Positions 1-9,535 of a DNA stretch of 62,109 nucleotides are shown one piece after another. Each line of letters opens with the position of its first letter. Position 1 is the first letter of the stretch. The notes beneath the pieces are model-generated. The model had not been told where the DNA came from. It did no database searches and worked only from the letters and a program-made list of their open reading frames with translations. Position numbers and translations under genes: made by a program. The stretch spans positions 1 to 62,109 of the forward strand of contig CALLMM010000027.1 of assembly GCA_938005745.1 (NCBI GenBank). Reading direction: 5' to 3'. This DNA comes from an uncultured Chthonomonadales bacterium (GTDB lineage Bacteria > Armatimonadota > Chthonomonadetes > Chthonomonadales > CAJBBX01).

Positions 1-773
1 GGGGTGAGGAACGCCTCCAGGGCCTTCACCCGGCGCGCCGCCTCCTCCAGCCGCTCGCGGGTCAGCCAGTCGCGCCGCCAGTCGCCCTCTTCAAACGAGT
101 AGTCCGGTCCCATCTTTCCGGTCAGCAGCCCCTCCTCGAAGGGGACGCGGACGATGATGCCGACGCCTGCCTCCTGTGCGGCGGGCAGAAGCTGTTCGGC
201 GGGACGCTGTTCAAAGATATTGTAGATCACCTGCACGGAGTGCACGCGCCCGGAGCGCGTCAGATTGACCGGACCGTAGGGATCCCAGTCGTTGGCGGAG
301 ATGCCGAAGGCGCGGATCTTTCCCTGCTCCTGCAGGCGCGTGAACGCCTCGTACCAGTCCGAGAGCTGCGTGTAGGAGTCGGTCCAGGCGTGGAGCTGTT
401 GAACGTCCAGATAGTCGGTCTCCAGGTTTCGGAGGGTCTGCTCGGTGCACGAGACGATCCAGTCCGCCGGAAACGTCTCGTGCAGCGGCTCGTGGGGCAG
501 CACGGGCCATCGGAAGGTTTTCGGGGAGATTTTGGAGGCGATGACGATCTGATCGCGCACCCCCTTCAGCGTCCGTCCGATCAGCCGTTCGCTGTGCCCG
601 TTGCCGTAGCCCATCGCGGTATCGTAAAAGGTGATGCCCAGTTCATGCGCTCGCAGCAGAGCGCGCTCCGCCTCGCGGTCGTCCTGCACGCCCCATCCGC
701 CGCCGATTCCCCAGGCGCCGAAACCGATCTCGCTCACCCGAATGCCTGTTCTTCCCAGAACGCGGTACAGCAT
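1..773 (-). CDS. Aldo/keto reductase (3' end cut by window)
   Basis: NAD(P)H-dependent reductase of carbonyl groups, probably cytosolic; the true substrate cannot be told. The visible 257 residues begin MLYRVLGRTGIRVSEIGFGAWG, which is the usual start of the family. The four catalytic residues are in place: D51 (FYDTA), Y56 (GYGNG), K81 (IASK) and H128 (QLHAW). The gene runs off the left edge without a stop, so roughly 60 C-terminal residues are missing. The ATG at 773 is preceded by AAGGAAAGGG at a suitable distance. It is divergent from the small gene at 996. The family call is firm, the substrate unknown. Confidence 0.9.
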   Translation of the reverse strand, partial: MLYRVLGRTGIRVSEIGFGAWGIGGGWGVQDDREAERALLRAHELGITFYDTAMGYGNGHSERLIGRTLKGVRDQIVIASKISPKTFRWPVLPHEPLHETFPADWIVSCTEQTLRNLETDYLDVQQLHAWTDSYTQLSDWYEAFTRLQEQGKIRAFGISANDWDPYGPVNLTRSGRVHSVQVIYNIFEQRPAEQLLPAAQEAGVGIIVRVPFEEGLLTGKMGPDYSFEEGDWRRDWLTRERLEEAARRVKALEAFLT

Positions 774-887
774 CAGACTTCCCTTTCCTTCACAGTTGCG
801 GAAAACACGAGGTTCGCTTTTCCGCGTATGTTCCTCTTTTCAGGATTCTCCGTCTGCGCACGGTTCCCTGCGTTCTTTCGATTCAAT

Positions 888-916
888 TTGACAAATAGGG
901 AAGGATTGGTTATACT
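888..916 (+). promoter_or_regulatory. Consensus sigma-70 type promoter for the 52-residue gene
   Basis: TTGACA at 888-893, a 17-base spacer, then TATACT at 911-916. Transcription would start near 923, about 73 bases before the ATG at 996. It is one of the best matches to the housekeeping promoter in the window. Confidence 0.75.
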
Positions 917-995
917 CTCGGTTCGGAAATGGAGAGTCTGCCGGGAGAGGCGTCCGGCGGTTCCCCCAGACAGGATCGGAGTTGAGGAGACATCC

Positions 996-1154
996 ATGCG
1001 GATTCGTCAGAAAGAGCTGCGCCGAATGCGCAAGCGAGAAGAGACCCGTCTGCAGGCGGAGATTCGGGCGGCGAAGGCGGCGAAAGCGGCTCCCCCCGCT
1101 ACGGGCAGCCGGTCGCGGCAGCGCAAAACCGCGTCCCCTGCGTCCAGCGGATAG
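996..1154 (+). CDS. Small highly basic protein of unknown function (52 aa)
   Basis: I do not recognise this protein. It is very rich in Arg and Lys (MRIRQKELRRMRKREETRLQ), then Ala-rich with AAKAAKAAPP, and ends in a Ser/Arg tail. The composition suggests RNA, DNA or ribosome association, but that is inference. Support for a real gene comes from its surroundings: GAGGAG lies six bases before the ATG, a near-perfect promoter sits at 888-916, and a strong hairpin terminator follows at 1184-1247. It is thus a complete single-gene transcription unit. The same frame is open further upstream, antisense to the reductase, but that part lies before the promoter and is not credible. Confidence 0.6.
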   Translation: MRIRQKELRRMRKREETRLQAEIRAAKAAKAAPPATGSRSRQRKTASPASSG

Positions 1155-1183
1155 CCCGACCGGACGCGTAGCAGGTTCGACAC

Positions 1184-1247
1184 AGAACAGGCGGACCGGC
1201 AGGTCGCCGCGCTCTTCTATAACGCGGCGACCTGCCGGTCTGTTCTT
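1184..1247. terminator. Strong hairpin terminator after the 52-residue gene
   Basis: An 18-bp perfect stem (1194-1211 with 1223-1240, 11-base loop) is extended by AGAACA/TGTTCT pairs at 1184-1189 and 1241-1246. The U-rich tail is short (TGTTCTT), so efficiency is uncertain. Confidence 0.65.
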
Positions 1248-1263
1248 AAGTGGTTCGTAGTGT

Positions 1264-1421
1264 GGGATTGCTTCGGTCGCTGCTGCTCCTTCGCTACGAC
1301 GGGAGAGGGTTCGCCTGTCGCTCCCTCGCAATGACGGGATGAGGTCGGTTTCGCCTCCCTCGCAATGACAGAAAGGGGACGCGCTGCCGGCTCTTACGCA
1401 ATGGCAATCCGGGACGCTCGA
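1264..1421. repeat. Dispersed repeat cluster (CTCCCTCGCAATGAC family)
   Basis: Three to four degenerate copies of a unit reading GATTGCTTCGGTCG..., then CTCCCTCGCAATGACGG. Related copies lie at 11328, 37491, 50719, 55447, 58735 and, in reverse, 58924. All are intergenic. The rest of the 453-base gap (1155-1607) holds the terminator above and no gene. Confidence 0.75.
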
Positions 1422-1607
1422 CCGCTGCAGCCGGGCAAGAGCGTCCTGGACGAGGTCCCGCGGGCGGTTTTTTCTCTCTCTGCATAGGTTCGGGTGTAAA
1501 TTGAGGCAGGGAGCGGGGCTATTCTGTGTTAAACTATTAGCAATCTTTTAGCGGTTCTCATTAATGGTGAGACCCAGCCGACCTGCGACATCTGAGGGTA
1601 AATCGTC

Positions 1608-4600
1608 ATGCGAACGTGTGGGAAGATGAAGGCTCTGTTCCCGGCGGCGGGAATAGTGGTCGGAACGCTTTTTTTTCTGGCGGCTGCCGGATGGTCTGGC
1701 GCCGCGCTGAGCCAGAAGCAGAGATCGAAACCGCTGCCGCCCCTGCGTTATAATCGCGATATCCGTCCCATTCTGGCGGAGAACTGCTTTGCGTGCCATG
1801 GTCCGGACTCTGCCGCCCGAAAAGCCGACCTGCGTCTGGATCGTCCGACGGATGCGACGGCGTCCCGCGGGGGGCGTCCCGCGATTGTTCCGGGCAATCC
1901 GTCCGCCAGCCTGATCATTCAGCGGATCAATGCGAAGGGACCGCTGCTGATGCCCCCGGCTTCCAGCCACAAGAAGCTGACACCGGAGCAGATTGCCACG
2001 CTGACGCGCTGGGTGAAAGAGGGCGCGGCGTATGAGCCGCACTGGTCCTATATTCCACCGCGCCGTCCCGCGCTTCCCGCCGTGAAGAACGCGCAGTGGG
2101 TTCGCAACCCGATAGACCGCTTTATTCTGGCGAAGCTGGAGGCGGCGGGGCTGCAGCCTGCGCCGGAGGCAGATCGGCGCACGCTGGCGCGACGCCTCAG
2201 CCTGGATCTGACGGGACTGCCTCCCGATCCGGCGGATGTCGAGCGTTTTGTGAACGATAAGTCGCCCGACGCCTACGAGAAGCTGGTGGATAAGTATCTG
2301 GCAAGCCCGGATTGGGGAGAGCACCGCGCGCGCTACTGGCTGGACGCGGCGCGCTACGGCGATACGCACGGCATTCACATTGACAACTACCGCGAGATGT
2401 GGGCATACCGCGACTGGGTGATCAAGGCGTTCAACCGCAATATGCCGTTCGACCAGTTCACCCTGGAGCAGCTTGCCGGCGATCTGTTGCCCAATCCGAC
2501 GCTGGATCAGTTGATCGCCACCGGATTTACCCGATGCAACATCACGACGAGCGAGGGCGGCGCGATAGACGAGGAGTACCTGGTGCTCTATACCCGCGAC
2601 CGCACCGAGACCGCCGCGACGGTCTGGCTCGGAACCACCGCCAACTGCGCGGTCTGCCACGACCACAAGTACGACCCGCTCAGCCAGAAGGAGTTCTACT
2701 CCCTGTCCGCCTTCTTCAACAACACCACGCAGCCGGCGATGGACGGCAACCGCAAGGATACGCCTCCGGTCATCCCGGTTCCGCGGGAGGAGGACCGCGC
2801 CCGGTTTGAGGTGCTCAAGGGAGAGATCGCGGAGGCGCGCAGACAGGCGGAGGCGCGCAGGCAGGCGGCGCGTCCCGACTTCGACCGCTGGCTGAACGGC
2901 GCGGACGCCGGAAAGATCGCCGCGAGCGTTCCGTCGGGGGATCTGCTCTTCCATCTGCCCCTGAATGAGGGCGCGGGGCGCGATGTGAAGGGGGTCTTCA
3001 ACGGACAGCCGCTGAACCTGACCGCCGCCGCCGATCCGGGCTGGGAGCCGGGACACGTGGCGGAGCGCGCATTTCAGCGCAAGGCGGGCAGCACGGTGGA
3101 GGCTCCGCAGGTGGGAGACTTCGAGAAGGATCAGGCGTTCTCCATCGCCGCCTGGGTGAAGCTGATGCCCAACACCGGCGGCGCGCTGGTGGCGCGGATG
3201 GATGACGGGAATGACTTCCGGGGATGGGACCTGTGGGTCGAGGGGAACCGGATCGGCACGCACATCATCCATAAGTGGCCCTCGGACGCGCTGAAGGTCG
3301 TCGCCCGCGACGCGCTTGCGCCGGGCGTCTGGCACCATGTCTGCGTAACCTACGACGGCGGCGCGAAGCCCTCGTCGGTGCGGATCTACATCAACGGCGC
3401 GGCGCGCGCGTTCGATACGCAGACAGACTCCCTGAAGAGCACCATCCGCACGCAGGTTCCGCTGAAGATCGGGCAGCGGCACACGACGGCGGCGACGGAC
3501 GGAGCGGCGATTCAGGATGTGCGCCTCTATCAGCGGGTGGTGAAGCCGGAGGAGGCGGCGCAGCTGGCGAAGGGAACGCGCGCGGCCTGGCTGGCAGCGC
3601 GTGGCAGCGATAAATTGACCGCGCCGGAGAAGGACGAACTGTTCACCTGGTGGCTGACGGGCGAAGATGCCGACTACCGCACGTTGTCGGGAAGGGTGGC
3701 GTCGCTGGAGGAGGAGGAGCGCGCCATCCGTATGCGGGGAACCATCGCGCATATCGCGCAGGAGCGTCCGGAGCCGGCGAAAGCCTATGTGCTGTTCCGG
3801 GGCGAATACGACAAGCGGCGCGACATGGTGACGCCCGCCACGCCCGCCGTGCTTCCGCCGATGCCTGCCGACTATCCGAAAAACCGGCTTGGACTGGCGA
3901 AGTGGCTGCTGCTGCCGAACCATCCGCTCACGGCGCGCGTGACGGTCAACCGTATCTGGCAGGAGCTGTTCGGGCAGGGACTGGTGCGCACGACCGGCGA
4001 CTTCGGCATCAGCGGGGAGCTTCCGTCGCATCCGGAGCTTCTGGACTGGATGGCGGTGGAGTTTCGCGAGAAGGGCTGGGATATGAAGCGGTTCTACCGG
4101 CTGCTGGTTACCTCCGCGACATACCGGCAGTCGGCGGTGACCACGCCGCAGAAGCGGCAGCTCGACCCGGCGAACCGGCTGCTCTCGCGCGGACCGCGCT
4201 TCCGGATGGACGCAGAGATGATCCGCGACTACGCGCTGGCGGCGAGCGGCTTGCTGGTGAAGAAGATCGGGGGACCGAGCGTGAAGCCGTATCAGCCCCC
4301 CGGCGTCTGGGAAGCGGTCGCGATGATCGGCAGCGATACCCGCGACTATCGGCGGGACAGCGGGGAGAATCTCTATCGGCGCAGTCTCTACACCTTCTGG
4401 AAGCGCAGCGCGCCTCCCGCCTCGATGGAGATCTTCAACGCTCCGAGCCGGGAGACCTGCGTGGTGCGCCGGGAGCGGACCAATACGCCGCTGCAGGCGC
4501 TGGTAACGCTCAACGATGAGCAGTTTGTGGAGGCGGCGCGGCATCTGGCGCAGCGCGCGCTGCTGGAGGGGGGCGAAACCGACGAGGCGCGCATTCAGTT

Positions 4601-4825
4601 CATCGCCCGGCGTCTGCTCTCACGCCCCTTCCGACCGGAGGAGCAGGCGGTGGTTGTAAAGTCGCTGGGTCAACTGTCTCGTTTCTATCAGAACGACGCG
4701 AAGGCGGCGCAGGAGTTGATCTCCTACGGCGAGTCGAAGGCGGATCCGTCGCTGGACGCCCGCAGACTGGCTGCCTGGACGATGCTGGTCAACAAGTTAA
4801 TGAACCTGGACGAGGTGCTGTCGAA

Positions 4826-4829
<4 letters not shown>
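1608..4829 (+). CDS. DUF1549/LamG/DUF1553 protein with c-type heme motif (Planctomycete-type PSCyt1-PSCyt2-PSD1)
   Basis: Large exported protein of 1073 residues. A signal or anchor segment spans about 8-35. A cytochrome-like heme site C60-F-A-C63-H64 follows (PSCyt1). The DUF1549 region covers about 155-375 and holds a second CxxCH at 347-351 followed by DHKYDP. A LamG-type concanavalin domain lies at about 445-655, and DUF1553 fills the C-terminal third from about 770. These families are abundant in Planctomycetes, Verrucomicrobia and Armatimonadota, and are found beside DUF1501 proteins and polysaccharide-use genes; their biochemistry is poorly known. GAGGG upstream of the ATG supports the start. 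The stop overlaps the next gene's ATG (ATGA), so the two are translationally coupled. Confidence 0.9.
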
Positions 4830-6346
<1,517 letters not shown>

Positions 6347-6382
6347 CCTTTGCGACAGCTAACCTTTGCGACAGCCTTTCTT

Positions 6383-6418
6383 ACGCCCCCTCTTCATGCG
6401 AAGGGGGGGCGTTTATTC
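6383..6418 (+). terminator. Rho-independent terminator of the DUF1553/DUF1501 operon
   Basis: Stem of 13 pairs (ACGCCCCC... with ...GGGGGCGT, one G-T pair), ATGC loop, then TTATT. A 14-base direct repeat, ACCTTTGCGACAGC, occurs just before it at 6346-6359 and 6362-6375. The remaining gap to 6630 shows nothing further. Confidence 0.8.
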
Positions 6419-6629
6419 TGCGACGTCTCCTAACGCGGTGACTTTCCCTGTTAGAGTCTTCGTCCGGGCAGGAGAAGATGCGCCTGCGACCGTTGCGTTT
6501 CTCGGCGTCTCATCTCTGGGCGATACCGACTTGGCATATTGCCCGTGAAAGATATGGGTCCTGCCCCTCAACGGCATCACCTCCCGATCTGTCACAGCGA
6601 TGTGACAGAGTCACGTGAAGGTTCGGTCG

Positions 6630-6719
6630 ATTCATTCTTATGGATACAATTAGAATAAATTTCTTAATAAAAATTTAACCTTTAAAAGGGGGTGAAGCCT
6701 CTTGAGAGGCTAGTATAAT
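6630..6719 (+). promoter_or_regulatory. AT-rich promoter region with palindrome before the prepilin-like gene
   Basis: A perfect -10 box TATAAT (6714-6719) has a poor -35. An A/T-rich tract at 6640-6690 could act as an UP element. A palindrome AGCCTCT-TG-AGAGGCT (6696-6711) fills the spacer and ends two bases before the -10, a place where a regulator would block or help polymerase. The start site would be near 6726, giving a 75-base leader. Confidence 0.5.
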
Positions 6720-6800
6720 ATGCATGTTGGTGTAAAAAGGATACCATCAATGTTGAAGGTGTCTGAAATCTCTTTCACTTACAAGGAGGCAATATACGGA

Positions 6801-7643
6801 ATGAGTAGAAGAGGTTTCACACTCATAGAGCTGCTTGTAGTAATCGCAATTATTGCGATTCTGGCGGCGATTCTCTTCCCGGTTTTTGCACAGGCGAGGG
6901 AGAAGGCGCGCCAGGCGACCTGTGTCTCCAACGCCAAGCAGATCGGCTTGGCGATGATGATGTATGCGAACGATTACGACGAGCGATATCCGCACCAGCA
7001 GTGGCGCGACTGGGGCGACACGGTGGTTCCCGGTCGTCGTCGCGCCTGGACGATGGATATCGCTCCCTATGTGAAGGCGGGTCAGTATGGAGATTCGGGA
7101 CACGGGGCGGCGCGCGGCGTAGGGGGCATCTTTATCTGCCCGTCGCACCCCGATCCCAAGCAGGTTTTCCATTACGGCGTGCACGAGGCGTTGTTCCGCG
7201 GCTGCTGGTGGGGCAGTCCGTCGGAGATAAACAACTGCAACGATATCTCCGCCTCTCTGGCAGAGATTGACCGTCCAGCGAATATCGCCATCGTGCTGGA
7301 GAAGGGGCGCGCCGACTTTCAGGCGGTTCAGGCGGATGGAACCTCCAACTCCTGGCCCTTCTTCCAGGCGTGGGGGCATGTGTGGGCGTGGGAGAACGCG
7401 GCGGCGGGATGGCCTAACGGTCCGGCGACCCAGAGCGCGACGGGCTTCTCCTATCCCAACGCCGACCGCGACTGGTCGCCGGGCACATGGAACGGAGCGT
7501 GGCCCCACTCCGCCGTCATGCCCCGCTTCCGTCATAGCAATCACTGCACCACCATCTTTGCCGATGGGCATGCCAAGGCGATGGCGAAGGGACGGCTCAA
7601 CTGGGTGGATCACATCTACGTGCCGGGACGCAACGGCTGGTAA
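6801..7643 (+). CDS. Prepilin-type N-methylation protein, DUF1559 family with H-X9-DG C-terminus
   Basis: 280-residue pseudopilin-like protein. The short leader MSRRG is followed by F and a hydrophobic helix ([20 protein letters not shown]), the type IV prepilin cleavage and methylation site. Next comes [13 protein letters not shown], typical of Armatimonadota copies. Near the C-terminus [13 protein letters not shown] fits the H-X9-DG motif. It is expected to be cleaved by prepilin peptidase and stay membrane or surface associated; its function is not established. The start at 6801 is chosen because AAGGAGG lies at 6783-6789 and the -10 box is at 6714, so the earlier in-frame ATG at 6720 would precede transcription. 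Confidence 0.9.
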   Translation: MSRRGFTLIELLVVIAIIAILAAILFPVFAQAREKARQATCVSNAKQIGLAMMMYANDYDERYPHQQWRDWGDTVVPGRRRAWTMDIAPYVKAGQYGDSGHGAARGVGGIFICPSHPDPKQVFHYGVHEALFRGCWWGSPSEINNCNDISASLAEIDRPANIAIVLEKGRADFQAVQADGTSNSWPFFQAWGHVWAWENAAAGWPNGPATQSATGFSYPNADRDWSPGTWNGAWPHSAVMPRFRHSNHCTTIFADGHAKAMAKGRLNWVDHIYVPGRNGW

Positions 7644-7675
7644 CGAGATATTTTTCTGACAGGCAGAGTAGGGCG

Positions 7676-7713
7676 GCGTTCCCGGGCAGCGAGGCGCGGG
7701 AACGCTTTTTTTT
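7676..7713 (+). terminator. Rho-independent terminator of the prepilin-like gene
   Basis: GCGTTCCCG and CGGGAACGC arms followed by eight T residues. Confidence 0.9.
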
Positions 7714-7851
7714 CGGTGCGTTCGGCTTGCGGGTCCTTTTTTCGGTCCTCAACGGAGCGCCCGTTGTGTCCATCGGTTCGCCGGCTTTGAGGAGTGATCC
7801 GGATGCGCCGGCGAGTGGGTCTGGCGGGAAGGTTCGCCTCCGGCGAGGGGA

Positions 7852-8391
7852 TCAGCCGATCAGCCCGCGCTCGGAGAGGTAGTTGAGGATGCGCTGGGTC
7901 GACTCCTCCACCGTTTCGCGGTCGGTACGCACCTCGATCTCCGGTTGAAGCGGCGGCTCGTAGGGGTCGGAGACTCCGGTAAAGTTGGCGATCTCTCCCG
8001 CCAGGGCTTTTTTGTAGAGTCCCTTCACGTCCCGCTCCACCAAGGCATCGAGGGAGGCGTTGGCGAAGACCTCGACGAAGGCGGCTCCCTCCTCCTGAAT
8101 ATGGGCGCGCACCTCGTCCCGAATTTCGCGGTAGGGGGAGATGGCGGCGGTGATGGCGATCACGCCGTTGCGCGCCAGCAGCCGCGCCACATATCCGATG
8201 CGGCGGATGTTGGTGTCGCGGTCCTCTTTGGAGAAGCCTAGCCCTTTGGAGAGGTGGGTTCGCACCTCGTCTCCATCCAGCAGTTCGACCTTGTAGCCTC
8301 GCTGTCGGAAAATCTCCGCCAGGCGCTGCGAGATGGTGGATTTTCCTGCGCCGGACAGCCCCGTAAACCAGAGAATGAACCCTTTATGCAT
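7852..8391 (-). CDS. cysC: Adenylylsulfate (APS) kinase
   Basis: Phosphorylates adenylyl sulfate with ATP to give PAPS, the activated sulfate donor. 179 residues, full length for the family. Walker A is GLSGAGKS at 11-18; the conserved LLDGDEVR and [17 protein letters not shown] segments follow, as does the [12 protein letters not shown] region. AAAAGGAG precedes the ATG. It is divergent from the reductase gene at 8511, and the two share an overlapping promoter region. No ATP sulfurylase is visible in the window. Because the neighbouring reductase looks specific for APS rather than PAPS, this kinase may serve sulfation more than assimilation. Confidence 0.93.
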   Translation of the reverse strand: MHKGFILWFTGLSGAGKSTISQRLAEIFRQRGYKVELLDGDEVRTHLSKGLGFSKEDRDTNIRRIGYVARLLARNGVIAITAAISPYREIRDEVRAHIQEEGAAFVEVFANASLDALVERDVKGLYKKALAGEIANFTGVSDPYEPPLQPEIEVRTDRETVEESTQRILNYLSERGLIG

Positions 8392-8412
8392 GACGGCTCC
8401 TTTTTTTTCTGC

Positions 8413-8459
8413 TTGACATTCCGGCGGGGATTATACTATAATCCAATCAAGATAGTCAA
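8413..8459. promoter_or_regulatory. Overlapping divergent promoters of cysC and the APS reductase
   Basis: Plus strand: TTGACA (8413-8418), 18 bases, TATAAT (8437-8442). Minus strand: TTGACT (complement of 8454-8459), 18 bases, TATAAT (complement of 8430-8435). Both -10 boxes lie inside one 17-base palindrome, GGATTATACTATAATCC (8428-8444). The two polymerases could not bind together, so the genes are probably switched as alternatives or by one regulator. Confidence 0.75.
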
Positions 8460-8510
8460 CTATTAAGATGATCGGATTTGTCAGGATTAATTCAGACGAG
8501 GGTATCTAGC

Positions 8511-9212
8511 ATGCAGTCTGTGTCTGCCTCTGAGCCTCTGCACATCATCAGCCGCCGTCTCGAGACGGCGACGCCGGAGGAGATTCTCCGCTGGGCATGG
8601 GAGACCTACGGGGAGGGGTTGACGATGGCGACCGCCTTCGGGGCGGAGGGGTGCGTTCTGCTGGCGATGCTGTCGGAGATCGCCCCGCAGGTGCGCGTGT
8701 TCAATCTGGAGACGGGGTATCAGTTTCCGGAGACGCTGGCGCTGCGGGAGCGGATTCGGGAGCGGTACGGGATCACGGTAGAGTATGTGCGTCCGGCGGA
8801 GACGGTGGCGGAGATGGAGGCGCGTTTTGGCGGACCGATCTACCGGACTCACCCGGAGGAGTGCTGCCGTCTGCGGAAGATCGAGCCGCTCCGTCGCGCG
8901 CTTGCCGGACACACCGCCTGGATCAGCGCTATCCGGCGCGATCAGACGCGGGATCGGGCGCAGGCAGCCATCGTCGAGCAGGATCCGAAGTTCGGGCTGG
9001 TGAAGATCAGCCCGCTTGCCAACTGGACCAAGCGTGAGGTCTGGAAGTATATCTTCGACCACGATGTGCCCTACAATCCGCTCCATGATCAGGGGTATCC
9101 GAGCATCGGCTGCTTCCCCTGCACGCGTCCGGTAACGGTCGGTCAGGATGACCGCGCCGGACGCTGGGCAGGCACCTCCCGCACCGAGTGCGGTCTCCAC
9201 TCCCGCCTGTAG
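8511..9212 (+). CDS. cysH: Assimilatory APS reductase, 4Fe-4S type (CysH family)
   Basis: Reduces adenylyl sulfate to sulfite, with electrons from thioredoxin. 233 residues. The adenylyl-sulfate binding region includes TMATAFGAEGCVLL and FNLETGYQFPETL. Two cysteine pairs, C118-C119 (ECCRLRK) and C201-x-x-C204 (GCFPC), are the ligands of the iron-sulfur cluster that marks APS reductases and is absent from the E. coli-type PAPS reductase. The catalytic tail ECGLH is at 226-230. I prefer the ATG at 8511, with GAGGG eight bases before it; a TTG at 8478 would add eleven residues. Divergent from cysC. A GGATCCGC hairpin at 9258 follows. Confidence 0.92.
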   Translation: MQSVSASEPLHIISRRLETATPEEILRWAWETYGEGLTMATAFGAEGCVLLAMLSEIAPQVRVFNLETGYQFPETLALRERIRERYGITVEYVRPAETVAEMEARFGGPIYRTHPEECCRLRKIEPLRRALAGHTAWISAIRRDQTRDRAQAAIVEQDPKFGLVKISPLANWTKREVWKYIFDHDVPYNPLHDQGYPSIGCFPCTRPVTVGQDDRAGRWAGTSRTECGLHSRL

Positions 9213-9257
9213 CCGCCGGCAGGATTTCTTCCGGCTCTGTGCGAACGTCTTCCTGTC

Positions 9258-9290
9258 GGATCCGCTTCTCAGAAGGATGCGGATCCTTCC
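9258..9290 (+). terminator. Possible terminator after cysH
   Basis: GGATCCGC (9258-9265) pairs with GCGGATCC (9279-9286), then TTCCCC. The T run is weak. The rest of the 323-base gap to 9535 shows no gene or clear promoter. Confidence 0.4.
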
Positions 9291-9535
9291 CCTGCGCCTG
9301 TTTTGAGGCGAGATGCGCTTTCCGTCCCTTCCCCGCCGCCGCATTGCGCGGGCATGACACGAAGGAGGAGCGGCGCATTGGAGCTTTGCGCCTGTCTGCG
9401 GACCCCGAAGCCTTCGCGGGCGGTAGGATTTACCGGAGCGCGCAGGGAAAACCGTTTTCGATCAGGGGGCGCGCCGGAGACCGGGGCTGTCGTGCTTGCG
9501 AGAGACGCGCCTTTCGTGTTCGCGAGGAAGAGAAG

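Noticed and set aside
1501..1535. TTGAGG ... TAAACT as promoter of the DUF1549/DUF1553 operon
   Set aside because: The spacer is 23 bases, too long; an extended -10 alone is weak support.
1548..4544. Long minus-strand open frame opposite the DUF1549/DUF1553 gene
   Set aside because: Arg/Leu/Pro-rich shadow translation with no domains; the plus-strand gene is certain.
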